From Ornithodoros turicata (Eukaryota > Arthropoda > Arachnida > Ixodida > Argasidae): DNA of 64,000 bases. The notes below the pieces were generated by a model. That model was not told the DNA's origin. It searched no databases and saw only the letters and a list, made by a program, of their open reading frames with translations. The first letter of the stretch is position 1, and every line of letters starts with the position of its first letter. Below are positions 53,811-64,000 of this stretch, piece after piece. The stretch covers positions 101,029,962 through 101,093,961 of the forward strand of contig NC_088202.1 in NCBI RefSeq assembly GCF_037126465.1, in the 5' to 3' direction. The position numbers and the translations under genes were made by a program.

Positions 53811-53994
53811 ACGGGCCGGGTACTGCCGCTGCAATAACTGACACATGGAAGTAGTCATGATTGGAGGCGCTTGTAAGGAGGAGTCGTGTGATTGAGAGGT
53901 TGCACCTAGAGTCGCAAAAGAAATCGCTCGTGGAGCGATCGGCTGTGCAACTCCTACAACTCGGGTTGCGCAACCAAAGCTTCGCCTTCACACG

Positions 53995-54495
53995 GTGCAA
54001 CCTGGTGGTGCAACCTGGTGGCGCGCAACTAAAGTTACATCGTGTGATGAATCGACACCTAGCGAGGAAGCAGCAATTGTTGCGCAAGTGGAAGCCCTCG
54101 TGCTCACAGACAAACGGATCACCGTCCAGGCCATAATGGAGGAGGTCCACGTCAGTCTTGGGTCCGTACGTAACATTCTCCATTTTGACCTCCACATGAC
54201 GAAGGTTGCCGCGTGCTGGTTCCCGTGGTTGCTCACGCCCATGCAAAAAGGGCTCGGAGAGGAATCCGCTGCGGAAATGTTGCAGTTGTGCGAGAGCGAT
54301 CTTGACGACTTCGTTGATCGTCTGGTCGTTATGGATGAGTGTTGGGTTCACCACTAGGACCCGGAGACCAAAGCACAAAGCAAGCAGTGGAAGCACGCAA
54401 ACTCAACCCCACCAAAAGAGGCCAGGACATGACGTCATCAGGGAAGGCGATGCTCAGCGTGTTTTGGGACTGCCGTGGCGTGCTCCTAACAGATC
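53995..54495 (+). pseudogene. mariner transposase, N-terminal to middle part
   Basis: VEALVLTDKRITVQAIMEEV and SLGSVRNILHFDL (helix-turn-helix) then VVMDECWVHH, a stop where Tyr is usual, DPETKAQSKQWKHA and KAMLSVFWDCRGVLLTD. The first catalytic Asp block (MDE for GDE) survives. The C-terminal half is missing. Confidence 0.8.
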
Positions 54496-55621
54496 CCAGC
54501 AATCCATTAATATCCCTGCGACATCCGTGCATGGCCGCGAACGTCCTGAATATACTGACATCCGTAAGATGTGCATAGGATGGTCCCAGAGCGACATTTG
54601 CGTTGTGATTTTACCCACTAAACAACAGATGTCCCAGTTACGTCTACAGAATATCGCGCTTTGGATATTTACATTCCCATGTATAAAGTAGTTTGCAGGT
54701 TCCGGGGACGTTTGTTGAACATCCAAGAGACCAGGATGTGAGCACTCATTGAAAGTCTCAGAGACGTCACCACGATGTACTCTAGAGACATACGGATGTG
54801 TGGGACGTGTACGAAATCTTGTTCTGTCAATTTAGTAGTAATGTTTCGATAGTACTAGGAGCAAGTAAAGATATCGTGTGTGAGGGTGAGATATAGGGTG
54901 ATCAATATAAAAACGTTCACGTGCTGCTGTCTCTGCAAAGTATTTACGTAGCGTTCTTCAAGCAACAGAGGAAACGTATTGGTTTACAGCTCTACTGAGC
55001 AGCTAATCACATTCGAGACGATAACCTGAAATAATAACACAATATTTGACAACCAAGGATGTCAGGAATGTTGTTCGGTATACTTTGACTCGATGCAGGT
55101 GCGCAGGAATTGCGAAGACGCATCCACATACGTCACCGTTACGAATGTTTTACGCCCCACTAAACTTACGTGCCCCCCAAAATTGTATTTGAATATATGC
55201 TCCATACAGTCCCCTAATCGAAGCTACTGTGGGATTCCAAGGGTTCTTTTCCTCCGCCCCAGTGCCCAAGTGAGGCGGCCCGGCGGGGTACGCCATTTAT
55301 ATGCTGGTTACACAGTGTTGCTGTACTGTAATAGATCTTGCAATGGATCTTGTACTGCCGCAAATCTAGCAATAATATAGAGTGACAAATAATGCACCTT
55401 GATTCATCTCATAAGAATAAGTGAAGACACACTAAAATGCTAGGGTGCTAACATGTCCAGCACATATCCAGATAGCCGTGAAATTCGTTAAATAGACCAC
55501 CAGAAGACCAAACAAAAGTGTGAAAGTGCTACTCCCGTGGATATCCACTGGATGTAACTTGAATCCACACGAAACTCCAGTGGATATCCAAAAATCCATG
55601 GCAATATATCTTCTGGACATA
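54496..55621. other. Stretch without recognised gene
   Basis: Inverted GTGGATATCCACTGG and CCAGTGGATATCC words occur near 55540-55590; nothing else noted. Confidence 0.35.
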
Positions 55622-56058
55622 TGTGGGACATTGATAGTTTTCGGAGATTATATGCCCGCAAGGGCAAAACTGTTACATGCAACTATTATCGTGAACTCCG
55701 GACGAAGTTGCGCGACGCCGTCAAGAGAAATCGCCGCGGGAAGCTCAGGAAGGGTGTCCATCTGCTCCACGACAATGCACCGGCCCACTCTGCACAGGAA
55801 ACAGTCAGACATTCGACCTCCTTGGGTTATGAAATTTTGCCTTATCCCCCGTATTCACCCGACCCTGCACCTAGTGTTTTTTCCTGTTTCCACACATGAA
55901 GAGCCCACTGCGTGGAGAGCGTTTTCAGGAGGACGATGGTGTGATTATAGAGGCGGAGCAATTCCCCAACACTCAGAATGAGGTGTTCTACAAGAGCGGC
56001 CTCCGCCAGCCCATTCATCGCCTGCAGAAGTGCGTGACGTTTGTAGGGAATATGTAGA
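55622..56058 (+). pseudogene. mariner transposase, C-terminal half
   Basis: NYYRELRTKLRDAVKRN, GVHLLHDNAPAHSA and PPYSPDPAPSVF, then a frame change to HMKSPLRGERFQEDDGVI and LQKCVTFVGNM. Third mariner subfamily remnant in the window; the first Asp block is absent. Confidence 0.75.
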
Positions 56059-56785
56059 AAAAGAGAATACTTCCCTCCGACTCTTATTGCTGAATATCTG
56101 TTTCTTCGTGCCAGTAATAAGAACTTTGTTCTTGTTCTTGTTCATTATGGGTTTGTAGAGATGTTAGTTATGAACGCCTAAGTGGGCCATGGTGTAAGAA
56201 ACCTCCCGTTTGAACTATGCTCCACTTCGTCTCGCATTCACATTTGGTAGTAAGTCTTACGAAGCAATACATCAGCCCCATTCTCTCGTCTAGTAAGGAC
56301 ACAATTACGTAAGAATAATGGGAATTCGCGCTGGTAGAACGCCAAAACATAGGTATAGCTAGAAGATAGCTAATCGCTGCTGAGAATGCAATTGCATTTT
56401 GTTCCCTTTTTTGGTCCTGTGCACAAATGGAAGGTTGGGTTGCTGGTAATCGTGTTTGGGGGTTTCCCAGCCGCCCTGTGTTCGTTAAGCACTTGGCTTG
56501 CTTGGTTAAACTGCACCTGACGCCAGGAACGCGCATAATTGATGCAGCACGGCCGTGTGTAGTGTATGTACGTGCGAAGGGTAGAGGGACTATTCAGGAT
56601 ACCGCACTCTGGGTCAGCAGAATACAAGGAACAATTGCGGCGCACACGGCGCATTAAAGAAATCCGTCCGCTCCGTCACTCAACCCAGTTCGCAGCTGGA
56701 GACCGGTGATATATCTCACAAGTCATGCGCGTAGAGTTCACGCGTTGGTTACACAAGGTTCCACAAACTGGGCACGTTAGATACC

Positions 56786-56917
56786 TGCGAAGAGAACGAT
56801 ACCCGAGAACAGAAAGAAAGAAACACGCACGCACGCACACGGATTTTTTATAGAAATTTTGTGCGTGTGGTTGCGTGTTTCTTCCTTGTCTCGGGTATCG
56901 TCCCCTTCGCAGTTATG
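56786..56917. repeat. Short hairpin element
   Basis: TGCGAAGAGAACGATACCCG is mirrored by CGGGTATCGTCCCCTTCGCA, with a CACGCACGCAC stretch between. Probably a small MITE. Confidence 0.65.
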
Positions 56918-57149
56918 CGCCAGCTAGTCAACACCCTTCTGCTTCTGTCAATCACGTTAGATACCGCATAAGTTGAAGAAACCAGATACCGTGTGGGACG
57001 TAAAGCTGGACACATCCCCGTCGAAGTAATTTTTGCTATACGCGGCTACATTTTGTTTTTCAGTAAGGAAATTGCAACACTATCAGAAAAAATGGTGTCG
57101 TCACAACTCCTTTAGGGGAATAAATGGGGGGGGATCCCCCATTTATTTT

Positions 57150-59030
57150 ATGTTTATTATGTTTTAACACTTATTATGTTTAATGCAAAGTAACAAAAAA
57201 AAACAGCAGGGAAATGTTAGCCACGGTGTAGGCTTGCTATTCCCAAAAGTATCAAGCAAACAAAAGCAGATACAAGCAGCTGAGACAGAGAAAATTATGA
57301 AAAAATACAGAATAAACAGCTCCTTCACTAATCGTTGCGCATAGGACGTATCAGAGAATGCCCAGGAGTTTAGATTCCCAAAGGAATCGTGTCAGCGCAG
57401 ACGTCACTTCAGCGTGCTGAGTAGGGCCAAGTAGCACCGCGAAGGAAAGCTCTCGGTAGCCTAGATGAGCAAGGCGGCGCCGGAGACTCGACCGGTGATC
57501 TTCGTAGCGCTGGCAGGCAAGGAGTATGTGTGGCGCGTCAGCTTCTACGTGGCACGTGCGGCAAAGAGGCGATGGATGCTGACTCATCGTAAATAGGAGG
57601 AGTGGAGTTCGTGCCACATTCAGCCGCAGCCGATGAAGCAGCGATTCCTCGATGCGCGGGATGCGGCCAGGCACAGCATATGTCATTAAAGGGTCAATGA
57701 ATTTAAGGAAGGCATTGGTTCGTATAGCTTCTTGCTGAAAGAGCTATGTGCGGTTGGCAATGAAGCGGCGGATTTTCAGCTGGCACATAGAGTGCGAAAG
57801 GGGAAGGACAGTTGGTTGCTCAGTGTCGTGGGCTTGCCGAGCAAGAGCGTCAGCACGATCGGTGCCTGAAATTCCGACATGGCTCGGAATCCATTGGAAC
57901 ACCACGCCGTGTCCCAGGGATACAAGTTCAGAGTGCAGGGCGATGATCGTGGTGTAGGTGTCACTGATGACTACAGCAGAGTAAGAGGCCAGCGCCTCCA
58001 GAGCCATACTGCCGGTGAGGATCGTCCGCGCCCTGGGCACCAACGAGGAGCCATGTCTTAAAGCGGCCAGTAGTGCGAATGCATCGGCCTCAGCAGATGA
58101 CATAAGAGGGAGCTTGAAGCGGTGGTCAACTCCATCCTCTGGGATGCAAAAGGCAGCAGACGACCCAACTAGAGAAACTGAAGCATCGATGTATACTTGT
58201 GTTCGATGCCGGTGGTGACTGTAGATGTGGTGCAAGGTCAGTTGGCAGGCCACAACTGTTGGCACAACCTTCTTTTTCCTAAGGCCTGGAATTGACGTTT
58301 GTACAGTGGGGTAGTGAAGTGTCCACATGGGTGGCGCATAGGAGGTCCGGGCCGAGGTTGAGGTTGAGGGGATGTTGCTTCGTAAACGGCAAATAGCTTG
58401 ACCGAATGCAGATGCGGGATAACGTTGCGTAAGGTCACAGAGGTAATGGACTGGATGGCGGGCAAGATAGCGTGTGTACGCGTGTAAGGCGACACTATCG
58501 CGAAGAATAAGCACCGATGGCTCGCGTGCCTCCGCCAAAACAGAGAAGGTTTCCGTTGTCTTTGGCACTTCCAAACAGAGACGGAGACAGACTCCCAAAC
58601 AGACGGAGACTCCCAAACAGAGACGAGTCACTTGAAATCCTTGAAATCACCTGAAGACATCTGCTGTCACCTAAAGTCGCCTAAAGCCACCTGAAGATGT
58701 CAGGGGTCACCTAAAGTTACTTGAAGTCACAGCTGAAGTCTGGCTTGAATATTGAGGAGCTCCCACTCGTGAGTGTTGGAGATCCCATAAAAGACAGGCA
58801 GGCTATAGCGCATAACGCCGAGCAACAGGGAGTAATGCACACGATGGAGGTCAGCACAGGACCGGCCCCATGTGGGTCCACAGAGGTGCCGCAGCACATT
58901 ACAGTAGCTGCGGGCGCTAGAAGTGAGGGAGTGAATAAATGGCTTGTCCCATAGAACACTCCCTTTTGGAGTAAAACTTACACCCTCCAAAAGGGAGTTC
59001 CACTTTACTCCATTTCCCAGGTGTAACCAT
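57150..59030 (-). pseudogene. I-clade-like LINE: RT thumb, RNase H and C-terminal domain
   Basis: Order on the minus strand: VLRHLCGPTWGRS (RT thumb, about 58900), a small minisatellite at 58560-58740 (CACCTAAAGTCGCCTAAAG, CCCAAACAGAGACGGAGAC), EAREPSVLIL, RNase H with QVYIDASVS, SSAEADAFALL and PSHVGISGTDRADALARQA. The usual TDSK block reads TGSM. A stop at 57744 is followed by [19 protein letters not shown] and CRTCHVEADAPHILLAC. The tail is at 57170-57350. Confidence 0.8.
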
Positions 59031-59039
59031 AACACCAGT

Positions 59040-59690
59040 TACAGGCATCATGCTGCCACCATAAAACAGATTTATGCCAGTGCCTCTGCAGCTGCTTTGG
59101 AGTCATCTGTGAAATTTCTGATATCGGAATACATTTGTATTCGCTTATAAGCAACTCGTCGTTGATAGATGTCGTTGATAACTTTGGGCGAATATGATGC
59201 CAGAGGGCCTTCAAGGCTGACTTACTATCCGAAAGAATAGTCCACGCTCTTGGTGTCGTCGCAGAGATGTACTGCAGAGCAGATAATATAGCGACGGCTT
59301 CTGCTTCAGTTGATGACAGCGTGGGCAGCAGCATGAAACCGCGCTCGTATGCCTCCTCAGGAATATAGAAAGCAGATGATGATCCATCGGATGCCACCGA
59401 GCCGTCAGTGTAAATCTCCGTTGGATTCGAGTTCAGGGAGTGTAGATGTTGCAGCGTTTGTTGGCATGTCACAACAGCTGGGACATGGCTTTTTTTCGGA
59501 AGACCAGGAATGGATGTGTGCCCGGGGACAGGCATAAGGTCCACAGCGGCTCCGTAAAGGAGACCAAGGTATGCGATGGTGGGATTTGGCTTTGTAGGCG
59601 CAGAACAGCTTGGCCGTACACAGAAGCAGAGCAATGCTGCGTAAGAAGGGGTTTCAAAGGACTCTGCTGCAGCCTTTTTCGAATTTTACG
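59040..59690 (-). pseudogene. Second I-clade-like LINE, RNase H fragment
   Basis: Minus strand frame: EIYTDGSVASDGSSSAF, SSTEAEAVAILSALQYI and WTILSDSKSALKAL, so three of the RNase H blocks are intact. It stops after ISEYKCIPIS where the HVG...D block should follow. It joins the RT thumb of the next LINE at about 59035. Confidence 0.75.
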
Positions 59691-60880
59691 GTCACCTCTG
59701 TTACGAGGTGTGTTCAAGTCAAACCGGGACTTTCTGTCTCCTGAGTGTACAAATAACTTGCGCTACTTCTTTTTCGTAATTTTCGCACGCGACAGGCCTC
59801 CGCGTTCACCACGTGGTGGTCCAAAGTTTGTGCAAAACAGAAGGCACGTGCTGGACAAGATGACCGACAACGAGGTGAGCGCGCACATCGAACAGCGAAT
59901 TGTCATGAAGTTTCTCGTGAATGAAGGCGTAAAGTCATCTGAAATTCACAGAAGACTTCAGGCTCAGTATGGCCACGATACACTTAGCCGCAGCAAAGCG
60001 TTTGAGTGGTGCAAACGGTTCCGAGACAGCTGTACATCCGTGCAGGATGATCCCGGCTCAGAGCCCAAAGTCAGAGTTCCTGCGAACATCCAACTTGTGG
60101 AGCGCCTGATCCTCAAAGACCAACGGATAATTTGTCTCGACATCAATAGTGCATATAGTGCGATCAATAGTGCATATTACTTCCAGGGTCTCAGGGATGT
60201 GCGTAAGGCGCTGAAGCAAAAGCAGCCGGGCCTCATCACCAAAGGAGTCCTCCTCCTACAGGACAATACACGCCCGACACGCACCTTACAGGAGCTTGGC
60301 TGGGAGTTGCTGCCACATCCCCCGTACAGTCCAGACCTCGCCCCCAGCGATTATCATCTCTTCGGGCCGCTGAAGGCGTTCCTTAGGGGCCGCCACTTCA
60401 GTTGCGACGACGAGGTCAAGAATGCGGTCCGATCATGGCTGCTACGCGCCGGTAGGGATTTCTACGCTGCTGGCATCCAAGCCCTCGTGAAACGCTGGGA
60501 CAAGTGCATTAGTGCCAGCTGGAGATTACGTTGAAAAATAAAACTAATTTCTCGCCTGTAAGTTAATTTTACGTTTGCGAACAATGAAAAGTCCCGGTTT
60601 TACTTGAACACCCCTCGTACAATCCCAGCAGAAGGGTATAGCATAAGTCGATGATAATATGCCTTAGGCATCATGAGTCAAGGGGTTTCGCACGCTTTAA
60701 AGGGGTCTGTTGTTGCCTTTTTCGAATTTTGCGGTAGCCTCTATTACAATCCAAGTTGAAGGGCATAGCAAAGGTCGTTGATACAATATCTTTGGCACCA
60801 CGACACAAGTTGTTTCGCCCATTTTCAAGGGCTCTGCTGCCCCTCGTTCCGAATTATCGCGCTTCTTGAGGAGAGGGAGA
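59640..60880 (+). repeat. Tandem array, period about 137 bases, interrupted by a mariner
   Basis: TTTTTCGAATTTTACGGTCACCTCTGTTA at 59675 matches TTTTTCGAATTTTGCGGTAGCCTCTATTA at 60719. The units CAATCCCAGCAGAAGGGTAT (60620) and CAATCCAAGTTGAAGGGCAT (60748) repeat. The mariner at 59704-60617 occupies a TA inside the array. Confidence 0.65.
59704..60617 (+). mobile_element. Internally deleted mariner, copy 2
   Basis: TIRs CGAGGTGTGTTCAAGTCAAA and the inverse, TA at 59702-59703 and 60618-60619, 914 bases. The transposase part of the + strand frame (from about 59860 to 60534) has the same deletion joint as copy 1: LDINSAYSAINSAYY. Trp replaces copy 1's stop after LQELG. A further loss removes the PHTAHLT segment after LLQDN. 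SPDLAPSDYHLF and the C-terminal WLLRAGRDFY are kept. The upstream part of the frame is read-through from the neighbouring array. Confidence 0.9.
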
Positions 60881-60939
60881 GGCAGAGCATAAATTGCAGT
60901 ATCTAGCACTTATAAATTGTGGACACAATGGGTGAATCC

Positions 60940-61510
60940 CGTTCCTTTTGTGTCGGTGTCAAAGTAACGGCATCTTTTCTGCCGCAATATTTTTGCACTT
61001 TTGTGCCCTTTTCATTAAATTGAACAAGGTTCCCAAAAATCGGACGCAGCGCCCCTTTATACTGCAATATGGCGTAGGTTGTACCACCGGCACCGAAGCG
61101 GTAAACAGTAATTCAAATTACATTGCTCCTCTGTGCTCCTGACAGCGTGCTCCGCCCCTTTAAACTGCAATATGTCGGGGATTGTACCACTGGGAGCGAG
61201 GTACACAAAAGTTCAAATTACATTGCGCTGCTGTGCTTCTGGAAGAAGTTAAAATCTCCAAATCGGTGTCCGATGCCCCTTTAAAATGGAATGTGCCGGT
61301 GGTTGTACCACTGATACCAAAGCGGTAAACAATAATTCAAATTACGTTGCTCCGCTGTGTTCCTACAGCACTTAAACAAAATTAAACAGTTGCTAAAATC
61401 GTGCAAAGTGCCCTCCTTTAAAGTGCCACGTACTGGTGCTGGTGTTACTGGCACCAAAGCGGCAAATAATACTTGAAGTTATTGTTCCGCCGTGCTCCAA
61501 GAAGAGGAAC
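60940..61510 (+). repeat. Degenerate tandem array, period about 105-140 bases
   Basis: GCCCCTTTA(A/T)ACTGCAATATG-type starts recur near 61049, 61154, 61271 and 61410, each followed by TTGTACCAC and TTCAAATTAC(A/G)TTG. Confidence 0.7.
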
Positions 61511-62486
61511 CAGGGATGGGTATAAATACTTTTTGATGTATTTAAATATAAATACTTTGCTTAAATATGTATTTCAATACTTCGAATAAACACTTTGTAT
61601 ATGCAGTATTCAAATACGAAATATAAGCACAGTATTTAAACACCCTAAAAACTTTCACAAATACATTGAATGAGCAAATCACTAAGATCAATATTGACTG
61701 AACGATTGTTTTACGCGCATTCATGCAGATACAGATCGTTATGAAGTAACAGCGTTCCTTCAGCATGGTGATTTTAATGGTTTAACGATTTGGTAGTGAG
61801 TCCGGTACTTTTTTGGGTCCGGTATTTAACAATTTGGTACTTAGGCTCATATTTGGTACTGAGTGCGGCATTGGTAGAAATAAGTAACGTTGATGCGATT
61901 CGATTGCTGGTACAAGTGCAGTATCCATTTATGTCCAATAGAAACTTCTAAAAGTGTACTAATCCATCAAACCTCGCCTGTCGTCTTTCCACCCGGACGC
62001 CATGATCCTTAGAGTGGGTAACAGATGGCACAACTGAACTTGTACTTGTGCAACAACTCGATCTTGTGTTGTACCCGAAGACGGGGAGCACCCCCTACTG
62101 TACGGTGTGAACACGTCACTCCTTGCCGTCAATATGCAAAGTGTGCGTTTAGCCTGGAGTCCTGGACAATGGACAGTTAGGCAACGTACTGGGTACCTAA
62201 CCAAATCCGAAAAAAAAAAGCACTTTACGCCCTGTGCGATTTCAGTAAGACACAGACGCTGCGGTCGTATGTAGAGATTCACAACAACACAAACAAACGC
62301 ATGTACTGATGATCAATAGGGTAATTTTCCACTTCAGGCAGACACACAACACATATTATGATGACGTGGTGGGTCATTCACCACCGCTATTATGGTGACT
62401 CACTGACACATTGCTCGTGTGGAAGGGGTGAGAAATGACTGGGAAAAAGCGGCCTGTTAGAGGTCTACCAGTAGACCGGTGCGGGA
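61511..62486. other. AT-rich stretch without recognised gene
   Basis: Contains repeated ATATTTAAATAC words at 61530-61640 and GGTACT words at 61795-61875. No coding similarity. Confidence 0.35.
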
Positions 62487-63661
62487 CAGGAAATCGGCAA
62501 ACATACATTTCAGTGACAAATTTTCATAAAAAGGGGAGTTACCTTCGGACGCTTTTACTTTTGTCATTGGATTACTCGACGGGACTGCTACTAGGAAACC
62601 GTATTTTTCTCTCAACTAGGGGATTAATTAACAGATATTTTCGTCACCTTTTAAATTATTGACATTAAGGAGCACATCGCAATTGCGATAATAAAGCCTG
62701 ATCTCCACATGATCCGCTCGAACCACTGATGAAGCAGAAAAGTAATCGCAGCTCCGCGCTACAGACCTAACTATTTCACCTCCGCCGCGTCTGCTGCAAA
62801 CCGCAAGTGATCGGCAAAAGAGCGATAGTGACGTCGATATTTCCGCCCTCACTTAACGTCACAGAAAGACGTCATACGCGATTCAGGCAAACCCGTACGA
62901 TTCACAATCTTTGTTTTGTTTCTCTTTTTTGCTTGCAAGGACCCAAGCAGCACAATGTACTGAAAGTCGAGTGCAATGGGGGTGGACGGTATGTGTCTTA
63001 TCGATGTTCCTTAGTTTCAGGAGTCAGTTCAAGGCCTTCCACCTACCCGTCCACCCCTATTGCACCCGACTTTCAGTACATTTTGCCGCTTGGGGAGCTT
63101 TTCGCATCTCCACTACATATCAGCGCTTATCGTACCGGTGAAGGGCAAGAGCCGTGTTCAGCCGGATGAAAGGAGTGATACGGCGAGCGACTGCGAACAC
63201 ATGAAGGAAGAAAAGAAAGGAAAAAAGAGAAAGAAAACAAAGACCGTGAAACATACCGCGATAAGGGTTTGCCTGAATCGAGTACTTTTTTTGTGACGTT
63301 AAGTGAGGGCAGCGATATCGACGTCACTGTCGCTCTTTTGCCGATCACTTGCGGTTTGCAGCAGACGGCGGAGGTGAAATAGTTAGGTCTGTAGCACGGC
63401 GCTGCAATTACTTTTCTGCTTCATCAGTGGTTTGAGCGGATCATATGGAGATCAGGCTTTAATATAGCAATTGCAAGATGCTCCCTAATGTCAATAATTA
63501 AAAAGTTAATGAAAATAGCTATGTTAATTAGTCCCCTAATTGAGAAAAAGATACGGTTTCCTAGTAGCAGCCCCGTCGAGTAATCCAATGAAAAGGTAAA
63601 AGCGTCCTAAGTCAATTCCCCTTTTTATGAAAATTTGTTGCAGCTAAAAAGAAACACCCTG
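62487..63661. mobile_element. Long-palindrome element with an internal hairpin
   Basis: Arms of about 390 bases: CAAATTTTCATAAAAAGGGG near 62518 is mirrored at 63620-63640; GTTTGCCTGAATCG and TGACGTTAAGTGAGGG are mirrored at 62850-62905. The right end is CAGGGTGTTTC (inverse) with TA at 63662-63663. The left terminus is degenerate, so the start is approximate. Confidence 0.75.
62942..63106. repeat. Hairpin element, copy 2
   Basis: AAGCAGCACAATGTACTGAA... and the mirrored TTCAGTACATTTTGCCGCTT flank a loop with GTTTCAGGAGTCAGTTCAAG. Same family as 5025-5192, here in the centre of the larger palindrome. Confidence 0.8.
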
Positions 63662-63663
63662 TA

Positions 63664-64000
63664 TATTGGACGATGCTATGATGGACCATTCACCGCCAAC
63701 ACAACAAGAACACCAACAATACCAACAAGAAATAAAAGTGTGATGAACAAATAAGTGACGATGAATGTGGAAATTTACCACTTCCGCCACCACAAGGCTA
63801 TAGGCTACAGAAACTCTGGACAACCAAGCTAGTACGCTGTTCCACTCCCGTCCCCTCCCCACGAGCATCCTGCTTGCAGTATACGCCTGTAGGCTGCTGC
63901 TGAAGCATAGTTCAGAAGTCTTGAGTTCCAGCACTTCAACTTTGCTATGCATTTCTTCGTGCTTTTTTTGTGACATCGGATATTAATTACTTCATAAGCG
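63664..64000. other. Right edge, nothing recognised
   Basis: The minus-strand frame 63976-63644 shows no known motif. Confidence 0.3.

Noticed and set aside
53620..54396. 258-codon minus-strand frame as a gene
   Set aside because: It is antisense to a recognisable mariner transposase and shows no motif of its own.
1..64000. CRISPR arrays, riboswitches, operons or bacterial elements
   Set aside because: Tandem repeats seen have no regular unique spacers, genes have spliceosomal introns, and all mobile elements are eukaryotic types.

Overview
The window reads as repeat-choked nuclear DNA of an arthropod, most likely a hard (ixodid) tick. I infer this from the gene family present, the multi-kilobase transposon-filled introns, the mix of I-clade LINEs, Penelope, Ty3/gypsy, mariner and Helentron remnants, and two tRNA-derived SINE families, one of which resembles the tick 'Ruka' type. 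No operons, CRISPR arrays or bacterial features are present. Host gene content: the only convincing host genes lie on the + strand between 4106 and 37845. They are two tandem serine carboxypeptidase (peptidase S10, vitellogenic/CPVL-like) units with the same exon plan and the same intron phases (2, 0, 1). Unit 1 has a signal-peptide exon (4106-4173) and exons 14490-14709, 17823-18150 and 18465-19420, a complete 523-codon frame. Its catalytic serine position is glycine, while the aspartate and histidine remain. Unit 2 has exons 20091-20325, 26012-26342 and 36911-37845 with an intact Ser-Asp-His triad, but I find no leader exon for it. The unit 1 leader would splice to it in the right phase. Layout: 1-2123 Ty3/gypsy gag-pol (open, minus strand) with its 5' LTR, landed in a mariner remnant; 4.2-14.5 kb is intron 1, with a Helentron Hel-EN remnant, a gypsy LTR, and an I-clade LINE split by a 3.9 kb foldback-like element with a perfect 8-bp target duplication; 14.5-20 kb the rest of unit 1, with a hAT MITE; 20-37.8 kb unit 2, whose introns hold nested long palindromes, hAT and CACTA-like elements, SINEs, a Penelope element and a large gypsy pol fragment; 37.9-64 kb intergenic repeats, including two copies of one internally deleted mariner, several LINE tails, a CR1-like LINE, tandem arrays and another long palindrome. 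How it fits together: the carboxypeptidases are predicted secreted or lysosomal proteins. One unit looks catalytically competent and one looks like a pseudoenzyme, possibly fed by one shared leader exon. The rest is a layered record of transposition, much of it dateable by nesting. Several elements show exact target-site duplications that fix their ends.
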